Part shown: piece after piece, positions 35,297 through 46,431 of the stretch
Layout: every line of letters starts with the position of its first letter
How positions within the stretch are numbered: position 1 is the first letter of the stretch
NCBI RefSeq assembly: GCF_009832865.1
Contig: NZ_CP047130.1
Span: 4,154,001 to 4,218,000, forward strand
Reading direction: 5' to 3'
DNA: 64,000 nt
DNA from: Colwellia sp. 20A7
GTDB taxonomy: Bacteria; Pseudomonadota; Gammaproteobacteria; Enterobacterales; Alteromonadaceae
Program-made: the position numbers and the translations under genes
The notes under the pieces: model-generated
Told to the model about the DNA's origin: nothing
What the model saw: only the letters and a program-made list of their open reading frames with translations
Databases searched by the model: none

Positions 35297-36475
35297 TTAA
35301 TGATCCAACATGATATGTGTTTTCACACGAGGCAACTTCCAGATAATGTACACAGGAATAATGGTAAGCATCAACAACGCTAATTGTTCCGCCTCGTTTA
35401 ACGGTAATAACTGTAATAAATACACAATCACCGCTGAACCACTCATTTGCACAAAACCTAACAATGCTGAGGCTGAACCTGCTTTTTCACCAAAAGGTGC
35501 AAGCGCCTGACCTGCACAAGCCCCCATTAATAATGAAAAACCAAGTGAGCTAACCATTATTGGTAACATAAAGGCAATAGGTGTTTGAAAGTCTAATAAA
35601 GTTAGCATTAACAAACCAGCAATAGCCAGTAAAACCATTCCTAAACCTATAGTTATTCTTGCGCCAAATTTAATTAAAACTCTAGGTGCCAGAAAACAAG
35701 CAACAATATTAATCACGGCATTTAAACTGAACCAAAATACAAAACTTTGCTGATCTAAACCTAATCTAACAATTAACCACGCCGGCGAACTACTAACATA
35801 AGCAATAATAATTGCCATTGATAACATAACCACCAAGGCATTAAACAGAAATACGGGATGTTTCAACACTGGCATAAAATGGGACATGGAGATAAGTTTT
35901 TTATGTTGTGCTGTATGTACTGGCCTGGTTTCTTTAAGCGTAAAAAACAAAATAATACCGGCAAATACAGCGTAGCCTGTCATAAATTCAAAGTTACTAC
36001 GCCAGCCAAAAGACTCAGTTAGTACATTACCTAACAATGGCGCTAGTGCAGGAATACAGCATATGGCACTATTTAAATAAGAATACATAACGCCGCTTTC
36101 AATCGCGTTATATTTATCACGCACACTGGCAAAAGCTGAAACAACTATTGCGCATGCACCAATCCCTTGCAATAAACGACCAATAAGAAAAAAGGTTAAG
36201 CTATCTGCATAAGCAGAAACAAGTGAAGCCAAGCCATAAATAAGTATACCAACCATAGCAACTGGACGACGACCATAGCGATCAGCTAATGGTCCACTTA
36301 TTAGCTGGCCAAACCCCAGACTTAAAATGAATATTGTTACGCTCCACTGAATTTGTGTCATTGGCACAACAAATTCTTCAGCCATAATAGGTAAAGCAGG
36401 TAAAAATATATCTATGGCTAATGGGCTAAAAATAACCATTAGAATTAATAGCGGTAAAAGTTGTTTATTTGTCAT
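35297..36475 (-). CDS. MFS multidrug efflux protein, Bcr/CflA type
   Basis: A 392-residue transporter with 12 predicted helices. MFS motif A is seen as GPLADRYGRRPVA after helix 2, and the opening PLAIDIFLPALPIMAEEF is typical of the Bcr/CflA drug-resistance branch. It should export small toxic compounds by proton antiport. Convergent with the ArsR gene. Confidence 0.9.
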   Translation of the reverse strand: MTNKQLLPLLILMVIFSPLAIDIFLPALPIMAEEFVVPMTQIQWSVTIFILSLGFGQLISGPLADRYGRRPVAMVGILIYGLASLVSAYADSLTFFLIGRLLQGIGACAIVVSAFASVRDKYNAIESGVMYSYLNSAICCIPALAPLLGNVLTESFGWRSNFEFMTGYAVFAGIILFFTLKETRPVHTAQHKKLISMSHFMPVLKHPVFLFNALVVMLSMAIIIAYVSSSPAWLIVRLGLDQQSFVFWFSLNAVINIVACFLAPRVLIKFGARITIGLGMVLLAIAGLLMLTLLDFQTPIAFMLPIMVSSLGFSLLMGACAGQALAPFGEKAGSASALLGFVQMSGSAVIVYLLQLLPLNEAEQLALLMLTIIPVYIIWKLPRVKTHIMLDH

Positions 36476-36792
36476 ATAAGTCTCAGTAATGATGACTGCG
36501 TAGTATAAGATATTGACGTTCCGAGCAGAAGGTAATTATGATAAATTTAATTAACAAAGATTGTATCCTGTGCATAACTTATCTTACTACTGAGTCAACA
36601 TAAGCTTGTGTAAAATAGATGAAGTCCAAAGACTTACCTTGTTAGTTTTTTACTTCCGATTAGCTTATTAATAGTTGTATTTATTTATGGTTGCTGTAGC
36701 TTATTCATTTATCTCGATTATACTGTTGAGACGTTCTTAGGTATTAAAAACTCAGTTTAATATACTTAAAAAATTCTATTTTAGGAAAATAT
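36476..36792. other. 317-bp intergenic region
   Basis: Divergent leader between the MFS exporter and a chemoreceptor. AT-rich; no open frame or repeat seen. A ribosome site TTAGGAAA precedes the chemoreceptor ATG. Confidence 0.4.
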
Positions 36793-38436
36793 ATGGCTGA
36801 TTTTTACTCTCGCACTACCGTACAATCTCGTCTTATGATGGGCTTTGGCATCGTACTTTTCATGATGATAATTATTACCATCGTAGGGATTAATAGTGTT
36901 AATACTATTGATGAATCGATGACATTAATAACTGATAAAAATTCAATGAAACAACGTTACGCTATAAACTTCCGCGGGAGTGTTCATGATAGATCTATTG
37001 CTATTCGTGATGTCGTTTTAATTAAAAATGACAATGAACTGCAAAGTACCCTACGTAATATAAAACGTTTAGAAGTTTTCTATAATGATTCCAAAGTGCC
37101 ACTTGATAATATGATGATAAATAACTCAATGCCTGAGGAACAAATCATCCTGGATAATATTAAAAATATAGAAAAGAACACTATGCCGTTGGTACGTAAT
37201 GTTATTGCTGCGATAGAAGCGGGTAAACAAAAAGAAGCTGAATTAATCTTACTTGGGTCAGTAAAACCTGCTTTTACCCAATGGTTAGATGCTATTAATC
37301 AGTTTATCGATTACCAAGAAGTAGAAAATCAAGAAGCAACAACCCTTGTTAAAGAAACCGCTGAAAACTTTGCAGGGCTTATGCTAGCGCTAACAGGAGT
37401 AGCCTTCATTATTAGCGGAATAATTGTCTATCGTATAACAACAGCTTTAAAAGTTTCACTCGATGGTGAACCTAGAGATGTTGCAAAATTACTGTATAAA
37501 GTTGCCGAAGGTGACTTAACTCAAGAAATCAGAGCAAAGTATGAAAATAGTGTTTTATATTCTTTGCAAAAAACACAAAATCAATTAAGAAAAATAATTT
37601 GCAATATTGCTAATGCTGCTACCGATATGAATGTACAAACTGATATTGTTTCATTAGGCTCTTCTGAAATATTGTCTTTAGTACAACAACAACGAGAATA
37701 TACGACAGCAGCCACCGATAATTTAAACGATATGAGAGAGAAAACATATGCTGTCTCTGAGTTACTTGTGCAAACAGAAAAAAACTCTACAGAAACCTTA
37801 GATTCATGTACTGCTGGCAGTGAATCAGTTAATGCAACGGCAACAGAAATTAAAATGGTGTTAGAAACCGTTAGTATTGCCCTTGATAAATTACAAAAAT
37901 TAGAACAACGAACTAAAGATATCAGCGGTATTATTACGGTTATTAGCGGTATTTCTGATCAAACGAACTTATTAGCATTGAATGCCGCTATTGAAGCAGC
38001 AAGAGCTGGAGAATCAGGCAGAGGGTTTGCCGTAGTTGCCGATGAAGTAAGAACACTAGCGCAAAGTACAGGCTCTGCCACCGCAGAAATTGAATCAATG
38101 TTAACTGAAATAACGCAAGAAACTGCAGACTCTGTTGTTGCTATGCAATCAACGTTACCTAAAATTGAAAGAGGTCTTGCCCTAGGTGTTAGCTCTGTTG
38201 AATTATTGAAAGAAATAGAGAATAAAGCTAATGATTCATTATTGAATGTAAAGAAAGTTGTCAGTGGTTCAAACGAGCAAATTATTGTTATAGACGATTT
38301 ATATGAAGGCATGAAAAGTGTCGCTGATATGGGCGATGCATCGAGTAGTTCATTAGAGAAAAACAACAATGTTGCTCACTCTTTAAATGATTTAGCATGC
38401 CAATTAAAAACTCAAATTTCCTATTTTAAAGTTTAG
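36793..38436 (+). CDS. methyl-accepting chemotaxis protein, four-helix-bundle sensor
   Basis: A 547-residue chemoreceptor. Membrane helix at about 13-33, periplasmic helical sensor about 34-190 (4HB_MCP type, with RDVVLIKN), second helix about 195-215, a HAMP-like linker, and a signalling domain whose hairpin tip reads [20 protein letters not shown]. It should form trimers of dimers with CheA and CheW and report ligand binding to the flagellar motor. The ligand is unknown. No C-terminal CheR tether pentapeptide is present. Confidence 0.92.
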   Translation: MADFYSRTTVQSRLMMGFGIVLFMMIIITIVGINSVNTIDESMTLITDKNSMKQRYAINFRGSVHDRSIAIRDVVLIKNDNELQSTLRNIKRLEVFYNDSKVPLDNMMINNSMPEEQIILDNIKNIEKNTMPLVRNVIAAIEAGKQKEAELILLGSVKPAFTQWLDAINQFIDYQEVENQEATTLVKETAENFAGLMLALTGVAFIISGIIVYRITTALKVSLDGEPRDVAKLLYKVAEGDLTQEIRAKYENSVLYSLQKTQNQLRKIICNIANAATDMNVQTDIVSLGSSEILSLVQQQREYTTAATDNLNDMREKTYAVSELLVQTEKNSTETLDSCTAGSESVNATATEIKMVLETVSIALDKLQKLEQRTKDISGIITVISGISDQTNLLALNAAIEAARAGESGRGFAVVADEVRTLAQSTGSATAEIESMLTEITQETADSVVAMQSTLPKIERGLALGVSSVELLKEIENKANDSLLNVKKVVSGSNEQIIVIDDLYEGMKSVADMGDASSSSLEKNNNVAHSLNDLACQLKTQISYFKV

Positions 38437-38520
38437 AAGAAAATAAGTATCCACCTCATCAATAAGGCATCGTATTTATACTTTGTCTTCACTTGAATTG
38501 CTAATAAATTGATCTATATG

Positions 38521-38554
38521 AAGGCTAAAAACATACCACTATGTTTTCAGCCTT
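38521..38554 (+). terminator. hairpin downstream of the chemoreceptor gene
   Basis: Stem of 14 paired bases with one mismatch: AAGGCTAAAAACATA, loop CCAC, TATGTTTTCAGCCTT. No strong T run follows, so termination is likely but not certain. Confidence 0.45.
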
Positions 38555-38704
38555 ATACAGTTGAAATTATTATATTTTTTATAATATAATCCAAATACAA
38601 CAACTATATTGTGATGTTTAATAAAATAAAAAATAGGTACATAACGCGTCTATTTATATTAGACCTTTACTAACTGACCTTAATATTCAACTGACTTATT
38701 TTTT

Positions 38705-39487
38705 ATGAAATTATTTATTTTTCTATTCTTTTTCCCCTTTCTTAGTTTTGCTGAAACCTTATCAGTTGCTTTATATGTAAATCATGACGATCATTTAAAA
38801 TTATCACGATCATACAAGCTTAATTGGCAACTTCTAAAATTAGCGGCTGAAAGTGAAGGCATTACGTTAGATGCAAAAGAAGATTTATGGTTAAGAGGTT
38901 TGAACTTTATTAAAGAAAAAAAACTGGATGCATTAATAGGTGTATATTATTCCGAAGAACGTGAAAATTTTAGTTATTATAGTCAGCCTTTAACTATCGA
39001 TAACCTTTATTTATATTCTCAAAAGCCACATAGCCTGACGCTTAAAGATATTAATAAACACCAAGACATCGTGGGGGTCACCACGAAATCATTCGCCGAG
39101 CAAATAGCTCAAGAAATTGGTTTTACGAATATTTATCATAAGAGTAGCTCTGAGAAAGTATTTGATTTATTAATTAAAGGTAGATTGCAATACGCAATAT
39201 TTACAGAATCACTTGCTAATAAACACTGCAACTTGCCCCCCCCAAAAAAACTTAAACAAAACTGTATTTACCCGATGAAACCCCCTTTAATGACAAAAAC
39301 AATTCATACTATTTACAATAAAACCCCGCGAGTAATCAATATTGCTAAACGCCTTGATTCAGCCATAGATAAATTTATTGATGAAGGTAAAGTTAAAATA
39401 TTATTTTTATCATGCGGTTATAGTGAAAAAGAATATAAGTCATGGCTTAAAGTTAGGGGTAATTGGATCAATAAAGATAATGGATAA
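38705..39487 (+). CDS. periplasmic solute-binding-type protein
   Basis: A 260-residue exported protein with signal peptide MKLFIFLFFFPFLSFA and a family 3 solute-binding-like fold: ITLDAKEDLWLRGLNFIKEKK, KLDALIGVYYSEERENF and DLLIKGRLQYAIFTES. No transporter genes are adjacent, so like many such proteins in marine bacteria it may be a sensor partner or a stand-alone binder. It lies between two chemoreceptor genes, which makes a link with chemotaxis worth considering but unproven. Confidence 0.8.
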   Translation: MKLFIFLFFFPFLSFAETLSVALYVNHDDHLKLSRSYKLNWQLLKLAAESEGITLDAKEDLWLRGLNFIKEKKLDALIGVYYSEERENFSYYSQPLTIDNLYLYSQKPHSLTLKDINKHQDIVGVTTKSFAEQIAQEIGFTNIYHKSSSEKVFDLLIKGRLQYAIFTESLANKHCNLPPPKKLKQNCIYPMKPPLMTKTIHTIYNKTPRVINIAKRLDSAIDKFIDEGKVKILFLSCGYSEKEYKSWLKVRGNWINKDNG

Positions 39488-39522
39488 TTGAACGTTCCTT
39501 ATGCATAAGTATTGATTGTAAT

Positions 39523-39555
39523 ATTGAGGTAGTGCAATTAATTTACTGCCTCAAT
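39523..39555. terminator. hairpin downstream of the binding-protein gene
   Basis: Stem ATTGAGGTAGT with ACTGCCTCAAT, one G-U pair, 11-base loop, followed by TAAAACATAA. Likely terminator. Confidence 0.5.
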
Positions 39556-39783
39556 TAAAACATAATAAGCTTACCTGGAAGACAAAATAACAAAACGTAA
39601 ACCAATGAGTTTAGTCATTCAACGCAGCAAGATATGTTTGGTTTAGTCAAATATTTCGCTAAATTGCGTAACCATACCTATGTCGCTAGACGCATTTAGA
39701 CTATACAACGTTCCTTTTAAGCATTGGTTAACGTCAATAATTGAAAGCAGGATAACATAGTGTGTTAGTGCTGTGATTAAGTA

Positions 39784-41748
39784 CTAGTTAAACACAGAAG
39801 CAGTTTCCTTTAATGCCTGAGACTGCACTGTTATATCTTCTGCAGAAGCTAATACTTCGCCTGATATCTCAGTCGCTAACTCAACAGAGCTATTTAAAAC
39901 ACATTGCATTTCAGCTATTTCATTTGTAACCATACTCTGCTGCGTTGCTGAAGCGGCAATGGATGATAGCTGAATATTAACACTAGCTATATCGTTGTTC
40001 ACAAGTTCAAATTGAGCAACAGTTTTTGTTGTTGCCGATTCAACATCGATAATAGCGGTTGAAACATTACTAATATTTTCCACCATGGTTAAGGTATTAT
40101 TTGCTAATCCATCCAGCACACCTTTTATATCAACAACATTTGATTGAGTTCGCTGTGCTAGCTGTCTAACCTCATCAGCAACAACACTAAATCCTCGACC
40201 AGAATCTCCTGCTCTTGCGGCTTCAATAGCGGCATTCAATGCTAATAAATTAGTTTGCTCTGCAATGCTATTAATTTGATCGACTACGGTTTTAATTCTA
40301 GCAGCACTTTCTGATAACTCATCCATAGAGATAACAGAAGCTTCAACACTCACTTTTGTTTTACTAATGTTACTCGATAAGCTCTTCATTGTTTCAACAA
40401 CTGACGTTGATAAGTTTGTTGCTGCTGAACTGGCTGTAGCGGCTTCTTCTGTTCGAGCCGACACATCAGCAATTGACGCTGTAAGCTCTTCAACTGCTGC
40501 TGCTATAGAAATAACTCGTTCCAGTACATCTTTATTCGCATCTTGATGATTGGTCGAGCGTTTGAGTATATGGCTCGCTGTGTCGTAAGTTAAGGATGCA
40601 TTTTCTTTAACTTTACAAATAAGCTGATCTATTTTGTTAGCCATATCATCAACTGAACACAATAGTATGTCGGTTTCTTTTTGCGAGTCTTTATTATATT
40701 TCAGATTCAAATTACTGACTTGACCAGCACCAAGCCTATCCAAGGCATGAAAGGTTTGCTTGAAATCTTTAAATATTATTTTAGTGACTATTTTAAGTGA
40801 GAAGGCGATAAGCACCATGGCAATTAAAGCAACAAAACCTGTTTCTTTACCTAACGAGGTTGCCATTATTGTCATTTGTTTTTCTGGCACAATAATCAAC
40901 AAAGCCCAGTTATAACCATTGATATGCTGGTAATAAATATTGTTCCCATTGATGTTGAAATCACTTGATTTCCCCATACTAATTTCTTTTTTTATCTGAG
41001 TAAAATCGCTAGGCGCTGGCTGAGAGCTAATCAAGATTTTTTTGGAATCGATAAGGTGCATATCTCCAATACTATTGACTGAGTATGCAGTAATCGCTTT
41101 ATTAATAGACTCTAATGTTTTCGTTACTTTGAGTCCTGCAAAGACAATAACATTCACATCACTTGAGTCTATCTTTAAAGGAATATAAGCGGTGACATAA
41201 TTTGAGCCAAATAAACTGGCCATGCCATAATAATCATTCCCAGAAATTAATTGGTTATAGCCAGGGTGTTTATTTTTCCCCAACTTTGTACCAAAGGCTC
41301 TTTCGCCATCAGCTTTCAATAAAGATGTAGAAATTCGAATGAAATCACCATCTTTAGTTTTCTGGAAAATGGTAATTGGCATTTCATATTTTTTTGTTAA
41401 TTGATCAATCAGTTCAAATTTACCGGCTAATAGTTCTCCGTTTAAATATAAACTTGGTAACTCTTCACCCTTAACTGAAATGACTTCTGCAGACACCGCT
41501 AGATCAGGCTTTATTTCTACAGTTAATTGTTCCGCTAGCTGTTGAGTTGCTTTTAGATTTAACTCAAAGGCAGGTACGAGAAGATTTGCGCTACTGAGTA
41601 ATTGTGCCTTAATACTCGATTCGGTGCTCTGTTTTACTTCTCTTTCTGCTACATAATAATTAACGACTGCAACAACAACAAAAGCAATAAACGTAAGTGA
41701 TAGTACTACGCCATTTAATTGATTTTCAATTTTCCATTTACTAATCAT
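39784..41748 (-). CDS. methyl-accepting chemotaxis protein with Cache sensor
   Basis: A 654-residue chemoreceptor. Membrane helix about 12-34, a long periplasmic Cache region (about 35-285, with [22 protein letters not shown] and [20 protein letters not shown], as in Cache_3-Cache_2 sensors), second helix about 305-325, HAMP region, and signalling domain with tip [20 protein letters not shown]. Ligand unknown. The ATG at 41748 follows GGAAG by six bases and is chosen over an upstream frame of 12 codons. Confidence 0.92.
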   Translation of the reverse strand: MISKWKIENQLNGVVLSLTFIAFVVVAVVNYYVAEREVKQSTESSIKAQLLSSANLLVPAFELNLKATQQLAEQLTVEIKPDLAVSAEVISVKGEELPSLYLNGELLAGKFELIDQLTKKYEMPITIFQKTKDGDFIRISTSLLKADGERAFGTKLGKNKHPGYNQLISGNDYYGMASLFGSNYVTAYIPLKIDSSDVNVIVFAGLKVTKTLESINKAITAYSVNSIGDMHLIDSKKILISSQPAPSDFTQIKKEISMGKSSDFNINGNNIYYQHINGYNWALLIIVPEKQMTIMATSLGKETGFVALIAMVLIAFSLKIVTKIIFKDFKQTFHALDRLGAGQVSNLNLKYNKDSQKETDILLCSVDDMANKIDQLICKVKENASLTYDTASHILKRSTNHQDANKDVLERVISIAAAVEELTASIADVSARTEEAATASSAATNLSTSVVETMKSLSSNISKTKVSVEASVISMDELSESAARIKTVVDQINSIAEQTNLLALNAAIEAARAGDSGRGFSVVADEVRQLAQRTQSNVVDIKGVLDGLANNTLTMVENISNVSTAIIDVESATTKTVAQFELVNNDIASVNIQLSSIAASATQQSMVTNEIAEMQCVLNSSVELATEISGEVLASAEDITVQSQALKETASVFN

Positions 41749-41922
41749 ATAACACTTCCAACCTTCGAGATAAGTTAAACACACTGTCTTATAAATATAC
41801 TAATAAAAGACATAACACAATGTTTAATAAACAAAGATCTAATTATTTTTTATTGTAATCAGCTCAATATAGATTGATTAAAATAAAAATAGCAGTGAAA
41901 TATTCATAATTTTTACTAAGCA

Positions 41923-43149
41923 CTATTTTCTTGCAACTAAATGAACAGTACTGGTAGAGCGCTCTAAAAAAGCCCCTTCACAGTAAGCAAAATAATATAA
42001 CCACAGGCGCTTAAACGTTTCATCATAACCGTGTGGTTTTAAATCTGACCACGATGCAATAAAGTTTTTTCGCCAATCGTTTAATGTTTTAGCATAATCA
42101 AGTCCAATATCGTTTAGGCTTTCCATGACTAACTCGCTATGGTCGGTTATGTGCTGACTTAATATATTGATTGATGGTAGGAAACCGCCAGGGAAGATAT
42201 ATTTTTGTATAAAGTCGACATTACTTTTGTATGACTCAAAGCGTTGGTCGGCAATAGTTATCGCTTGAATAAGCAATTTTCCACCAGGTTTTAGTCGATC
42301 ATTACACTGCTTGAAAAAGCTAGGTAAAAACTCATACCCAACCGCTTCGATCATCTCGATAGAAACAACTTTATCAAATGCTCCAGTTAAATCACGATAG
42401 TCTTTTTTTAGTAACGTAATTTGTTCTGTTAATCCTAGCTCTTTAATACGCGTTTCAGCATAAGCATATTGTGCATCAGATATCGTTGTTGTGGTTACCT
42501 TACAGCCATAATGCTGTGCTGCATAAATAGCTAGACCGCCCCAACCTGTACCTATCTCTAATAAATGGTCAGTTTTTTCTAGCGAAAGACGATCACAAAT
42601 AGTTTGTAATTTATAAGACTGTGCTTCTTCTAAGGAGCTGTCTTCTGTTGGATAGATCGCTGAAGAATACATCATTTTAGGATCTAAAAATCGCGTATAT
42701 AGTTCATTACCTAAGTCATAATGCGCCAAGATATTACGTTTAGAGCCTGATTGTGTATTTCGGTTTTGCCAATGAAAAAAAGCATTTTTTAGTTTATTAG
42801 ACCAAGAGCTTTTTGCTTCTAATGAATCTGTTAATTGCTGTGCTTTAGCAAAAATACGAATAACATTGGTTAAGTTAGGACTGCTCCATTTACCATCGAT
42901 AAACGACTCCGCAACCCCGATACTACCGCCTTTAACAAAATCTTGATAAACACTCATATCATGAATATGTATTTTGCCTTGTATGTCTGGGTTATTTGTC
43001 GTTGCAGGGAAAAGGTGATGCTTTGAACCCTCAACTACTTCTAATTGTCCGTAGGTAAGTTTATCAAGAATAGAATAAACAATTGAGCGACAGCGCTGAT
43101 CTAACCAAGTAGCTTCTTTCAATACGCTAACACCTTCAACTTGTTCCAT
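41923..43149 (-). CDS. cfa: cyclopropane-fatty-acid-synthase-type lipid methyltransferase
   Basis: A 408-residue SAM-dependent enzyme. The SAM site reads LLEIGTGWGGLAIYAA; also visible are MMYSSAIY, VSIEMIEAVGYEF and FIQKYIFPGGFLPS, typical of Cfa. It adds a methylene or methyl group to unsaturated acyl chains of membrane phospholipid. It is last in a five-gene set (NTF2-like, SDR, flavin oxidoreductase, DUF1365, Cfa) inside the sigma-E/ChrR region. In Rhodobacter, cfa-like genes of this regulon take part in making furan or methylated fatty acids; transfer of that role here is inference. Confidence 0.9.
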   Translation of the reverse strand: MEQVEGVSVLKEATWLDQRCRSIVYSILDKLTYGQLEVVEGSKHHLFPATTNNPDIQGKIHIHDMSVYQDFVKGGSIGVAESFIDGKWSSPNLTNVIRIFAKAQQLTDSLEAKSSWSNKLKNAFFHWQNRNTQSGSKRNILAHYDLGNELYTRFLDPKMMYSSAIYPTEDSSLEEAQSYKLQTICDRLSLEKTDHLLEIGTGWGGLAIYAAQHYGCKVTTTTISDAQYAYAETRIKELGLTEQITLLKKDYRDLTGAFDKVVSIEMIEAVGYEFLPSFFKQCNDRLKPGGKLLIQAITIADQRFESYKSNVDFIQKYIFPGGFLPSINILSQHITDHSELVMESLNDIGLDYAKTLNDWRKNFIASWSDLKPHGYDETFKRLWLYYFAYCEGAFLERSTSTVHLVARK

Positions 43150-43180
43150 TTCATACTCCTAATATTTTACAGTTTTATAA

Positions 43181-43951
43181 CTATTTTTTTTGATAACCAA
43201 TAAACGGTATACGTTTAACAAATAACTTTAGTGCTTGCCAATAAATGCCTGAGACAACCTTGATAGTCATCATTGGTAGCTGACACCACACACGTAATAA
43301 GTTACGTTGACTAAGTGATTGTTTTTCCATATTTAAATTTACATCAAACAACTTATCTACTTTGCCATTAAGTTTATTTGTACGTTTATTCTCAATGTTT
43401 ATTACGAGTTTATTACTCTCTTTATTAGGCGCTCTAACCTGCCAATAATAAGACATATCTAAACCCATAAACGGTGATACTTGAAAAACCTTCTCATTCA
43501 CCTGTTTAGCTTTATCAAGCAAATCCACTAAATAATAATGCCTTTCATTCCAAGGTGTATTACTCACTTCAGCAAGCATTTGTGTACACCTATCATCTTT
43601 GTCATAACAAAAATAAAAATTGGCCGGACTAAAATAGAGTCCAAAGCAACGTACTTGCACCAACATAACGATTCGGTTGATATCTGAATAGCCATTTAAC
43701 TGCATGACTTTATTGGTTATACGTTGCTTTAATCCATACGGTTCACTTCTGAGATAATCTTTTTCAACAAATCGTAGTGGATGGAACCATGAAAAACCAA
43801 ATAAACCCACCCCTTCTTTAGCATTTTCAACTTCTGAAACGTCCAGTGCTAACATATACAAAGTATAGTTAAAACTGTGCTTTTTGGGGCTTAATCGTCG
43901 ATGAACAATATTGCCTAAATAAATTTTGCTTTCGCTGAATTTTATGGTCAT
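43181..43951 (-). CDS. DUF1365 protein
   Basis: A 256-residue protein with the DUF1365 pattern: IYLGNIVHRRLSPKKHSFNYTL near the start, GLFGFSWFHPLRF, VRCFGLYFSPANFYFCYD, NTPWNERHYYLV and VSPFMGLDMSYYWQVR. No activity is established, but the gene is almost always between a flavin oxidoreductase and a Cfa-type gene, as here, which ties it to fatty acid modification. Confidence 0.92.
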   Translation of the reverse strand: MTIKFSESKIYLGNIVHRRLSPKKHSFNYTLYMLALDVSEVENAKEGVGLFGFSWFHPLRFVEKDYLRSEPYGLKQRITNKVMQLNGYSDINRIVMLVQVRCFGLYFSPANFYFCYDKDDRCTQMLAEVSNTPWNERHYYLVDLLDKAKQVNEKVFQVSPFMGLDMSYYWQVRAPNKESNKLVINIENKRTNKLNGKVDKLFDVNLNMEKQSLSQRNLLRVWCQLPMMTIKVVSGIYWQALKLFVKRIPFIGYQKK

Positions 43952-43988
43952 TTTTTCTCTTTAAAAACTGAAACTTTAACCTTAATCA

Positions 43989-45248
43989 CTATTGTTCTAA
44001 TGAACAGCCAAATCGTTTGGCGACTTCAACAGCACTTCTTACACCATCTTCATGAAAGCCGCTATGCCAATATGCGCCAGCAAAATGCGTCTGATTAATA
44101 CCGCATATTTTATCTCTTTGCTGTTGAGCTTGAATAGATTCGCTTGAGAAAATAGGATGATGATAAGTAAATTCTCTCAAAATTAAGTTAGGGTCGATAT
44201 CTTCTTTTTGATTAAGCGTGACACAGAAAGTATTCTCACTTTCAATACCTTGTAGGATGTTCATATTATAAGTAACACTTGCGGCTTTACTGCGATCTTG
44301 ACTTAATTGGTAATTCCAACTGGCCCAAGCTTTTTCACGTTTGGGTAATAACGTTTTATCTGTATGAAGAATAACGGAGTTTTCACTGTAAGGCATTGCC
44401 GATAAAATCGCTGCTTCGTCTTCTGTGGCATCATTTAATAATGCTAAGGCTTCGTCTGAATGACAAGCGATAACAACATCATCAAAACTTTCGCTCGGGT
44501 CTTGGTTAAAATGCAAATGTACTTTGTTATCACTGCGGGTAATACCACTTATATCAGCATTTAACTTAATGTTATTTTCAAATGGCTGACATAACGGTTT
44601 TAAATAACTACGAGAGCCTTTTGGGATAACATACCATTGCGGTCTATCAGCAATATTTAATAAACCATGATTATGGAAAAATTGTACAAAGAACCTGAAT
44701 TCAAAATCTTCCATTTGTGATAAAGAGCTAGACCAAATAGCAGCGCCCATCGGCAAAATATAATGTTCAGCAAAAAAGTTACTAAAATTGTTCTCTGTTA
44801 AAAATTGACCTAACGTCAAACCATCTTGGTAATTTTGCGAGTCAAATATTGCTTTGCATTGTTTATTAAAACGCAGTATTTCTTTTACTAAGCCCCAGAA
44901 TTTAGGTCTAAATAAATTGCGTCGTTGCGCAAACAAGGTATTTAAATTGTGCCCATTATATTCCATGCCTGTCTGGCAGTTATGCACTGAGAAGCTCATT
45001 TCTGTTGCTTGTTTTCCGATACCTATTTCTGATAATAAGGCTAAAAAATTAGGATACGTTTTATCATTGAAGACAATAAAACCTGTATCTATTGCCAACG
45101 TTTGCCCATTTTTTTCTATATCAACAGTAGCAGTATGTCCGCCCACACTGTCATTTTTTTCAAATACGGTAACATGATTTTTTTTCGACAAAAGATAAGC
45201 AGCCGTTAAGCCTGAAATACCTGAACCTATGATTGCAATATGCTTCAT
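43989..45248 (-). CDS. FAD-dependent amine-oxidase-fold oxidoreductase
   Basis: A 419-residue flavoprotein. The N-terminal FAD site reads IAIIGSGISGLTAAYLLSKK; later TGFIVFNDKTYPNF, GMEYNGHNLNTLF and HFAGAYWHSGFHEDGVRSAV are typical of the branch found beside DUF1365 and Cfa genes. It probably acts on an acyl chain (dehydrogenation or desaturation). The start overlaps the SDR stop by ATGA. Confidence 0.92.
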   Translation of the reverse strand: MKHIAIIGSGISGLTAAYLLSKKNHVTVFEKNDSVGGHTATVDIEKNGQTLAIDTGFIVFNDKTYPNFLALLSEIGIGKQATEMSFSVHNCQTGMEYNGHNLNTLFAQRRNLFRPKFWGLVKEILRFNKQCKAIFDSQNYQDGLTLGQFLTENNFSNFFAEHYILPMGAAIWSSSLSQMEDFEFRFFVQFFHNHGLLNIADRPQWYVIPKGSRSYLKPLCQPFENNIKLNADISGITRSDNKVHLHFNQDPSESFDDVVIACHSDEALALLNDATEDEAAILSAMPYSENSVILHTDKTLLPKREKAWASWNYQLSQDRSKAASVTYNMNILQGIESENTFCVTLNQKEDIDPNLILREFTYHHPIFSSESIQAQQQRDKICGINQTHFAGAYWHSGFHEDGVRSAVEVAKRFGCSLEQ

Positions 45249-45970
45249 GCGTTATGCTTCCTTGAAATAATTTTTTGCCATACAGATGACGGGAGAAAAG
45301 ATAATAGTTTTAATAACAATGTTAATCGTTTTGGAAAATGCAGATAATTTTTGCGCTTATCAACACCAACAATAATCCTTGAAGCAGCCTCGTCACTCGT
45401 AATAAGAAACGGCATTTCAAAATCATTTTTGTCAGTTAACGCTGTTTTTACAAAACCAGGATGTACTAGGGTGACACTAATATTCTGCTCAGCTAGGTCT
45501 AACCGCAAACTATCAGCTAAATAATCCATACCTGCTTTTGATGCGCCATAAGCTTCACTTCTTGGAAAAGGTAATATCGTTGCACTCGAGCTAATAAAAA
45601 CAACCTGCCCGCCATCATTAATTTTGGGTAAGGTAAATTGCAGTAGCCAACCAAGTGATGATAGGTTTGTTGAAATAATGTCCGCAAAAAGTTGGCCATC
45701 AAAATGCTTGGCATCATCAATATAACGGCAATCACCCGCATTTAAAATCACCCGATCTAATTGGGGAACATCATCAAGTTGCTGTGTAATGCTTTGAGCA
45801 TCATTAAGATCAAACAAATAAGTTTTATAGGCTTTAGCCGATAAAAGAAATAATTTTTTTTCATCTCGACCACAGGCAATTACTTGATGCCCAAGCGCTA
45901 CATATTTCTCAAATAAGGCTAAGCCAATGCCCGACGTTGCACCCGTGATTAAAATAGTTTTAATAGACAT
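45245..45970 (-). CDS. short-chain dehydrogenase/reductase
   Basis: A 241-residue SDR: TGATSGIGLALFEKY, LNAGDC, VVFISSSATILPFPRSEAYGASK (catalytic Ser, Tyr and Lys) and LVHPGFVKTALTDK. NAD(P)-dependent, substrate unknown. Start and stop overlap its neighbours by one to four bases, so it belongs to the lipid-modification operon. Confidence 0.9.
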   Translation of the reverse strand: MSIKTILITGATSGIGLALFEKYVALGHQVIACGRDEKKLFLLSAKAYKTYLFDLNDAQSITQQLDDVPQLDRVILNAGDCRYIDDAKHFDGQLFADIISTNLSSLGWLLQFTLPKINDGGQVVFISSSATILPFPRSEAYGASKAGMDYLADSLRLDLAEQNISVTLVHPGFVKTALTDKNDFEMPFLITSDEAASRIIVGVDKRKNYLHFPKRLTLLLKLLSFLPSSVWQKIISRKHNA

Positions 45971-46431
45971 TAGTTAGCTGCCTTAGTTTTAATCCACTTA
46001 GTTAATTTACCGAAAAAAGGTAGCTGTTCGTACAACATAGCACCTAAATCAAGGTAATCTCTATGATAAAAAACTTTATCGTCTTTGCCCTTAATATGCG
46101 ATGTACCAAAGACGGTAACAACCTGACCTTTGTTCAATTTATGATGCTGATATGACATTTTCCAATAAATAGCTGCCTCATCACCTTCAGCAATAACATT
46201 GTCTATAACAAAAACACACGATGATAAGTTTTGGTAAAGACTGTCAAAATACTTATAAAGCTCATCAAAGCCCTCAACTTGATGCATTGGATCAATGAAG
46301 GTGACATGTTGATGATAGATAGTCGCTAACAAATCGAGGTTATCTGTTGAGAGCAGTTGGTAAGTACTAACAAAGTTACTTAACCATAAAGGCCTTGCTG
46401 CAGTTAAATTGTTGGACACATTATTTTGCAT
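45970..46431 (-). CDS. NTF2-like (SnoaL-type) small protein
   Basis: A 153-residue protein with the cone-shaped NTF2-like pattern: LLATIYHQHVTFIDPMHQVEG, a middle strand DEAAIYWKMSYQHHKL and VFYHRDYLDLGAMLYEQLP. It could be an isomerase or binding protein. First gene of the minus-strand set with SDR, flavin oxidoreductase, DUF1365 and Cfa. A 131-bp gap separates it from phrB; I see no strong sigma-E-type promoter there, so it may depend on read-through or another promoter. Confidence 0.85.
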   Translation of the reverse strand: MQNNVSNNLTAARPLWLSNFVSTYQLLSTDNLDLLATIYHQHVTFIDPMHQVEGFDELYKYFDSLYQNLSSCVFVIDNVIAEGDEAAIYWKMSYQHHKLNKGQVVTVFGTSHIKGKDDKVFYHRDYLDLGAMLYEQLPFFGKLTKWIKTKAAN

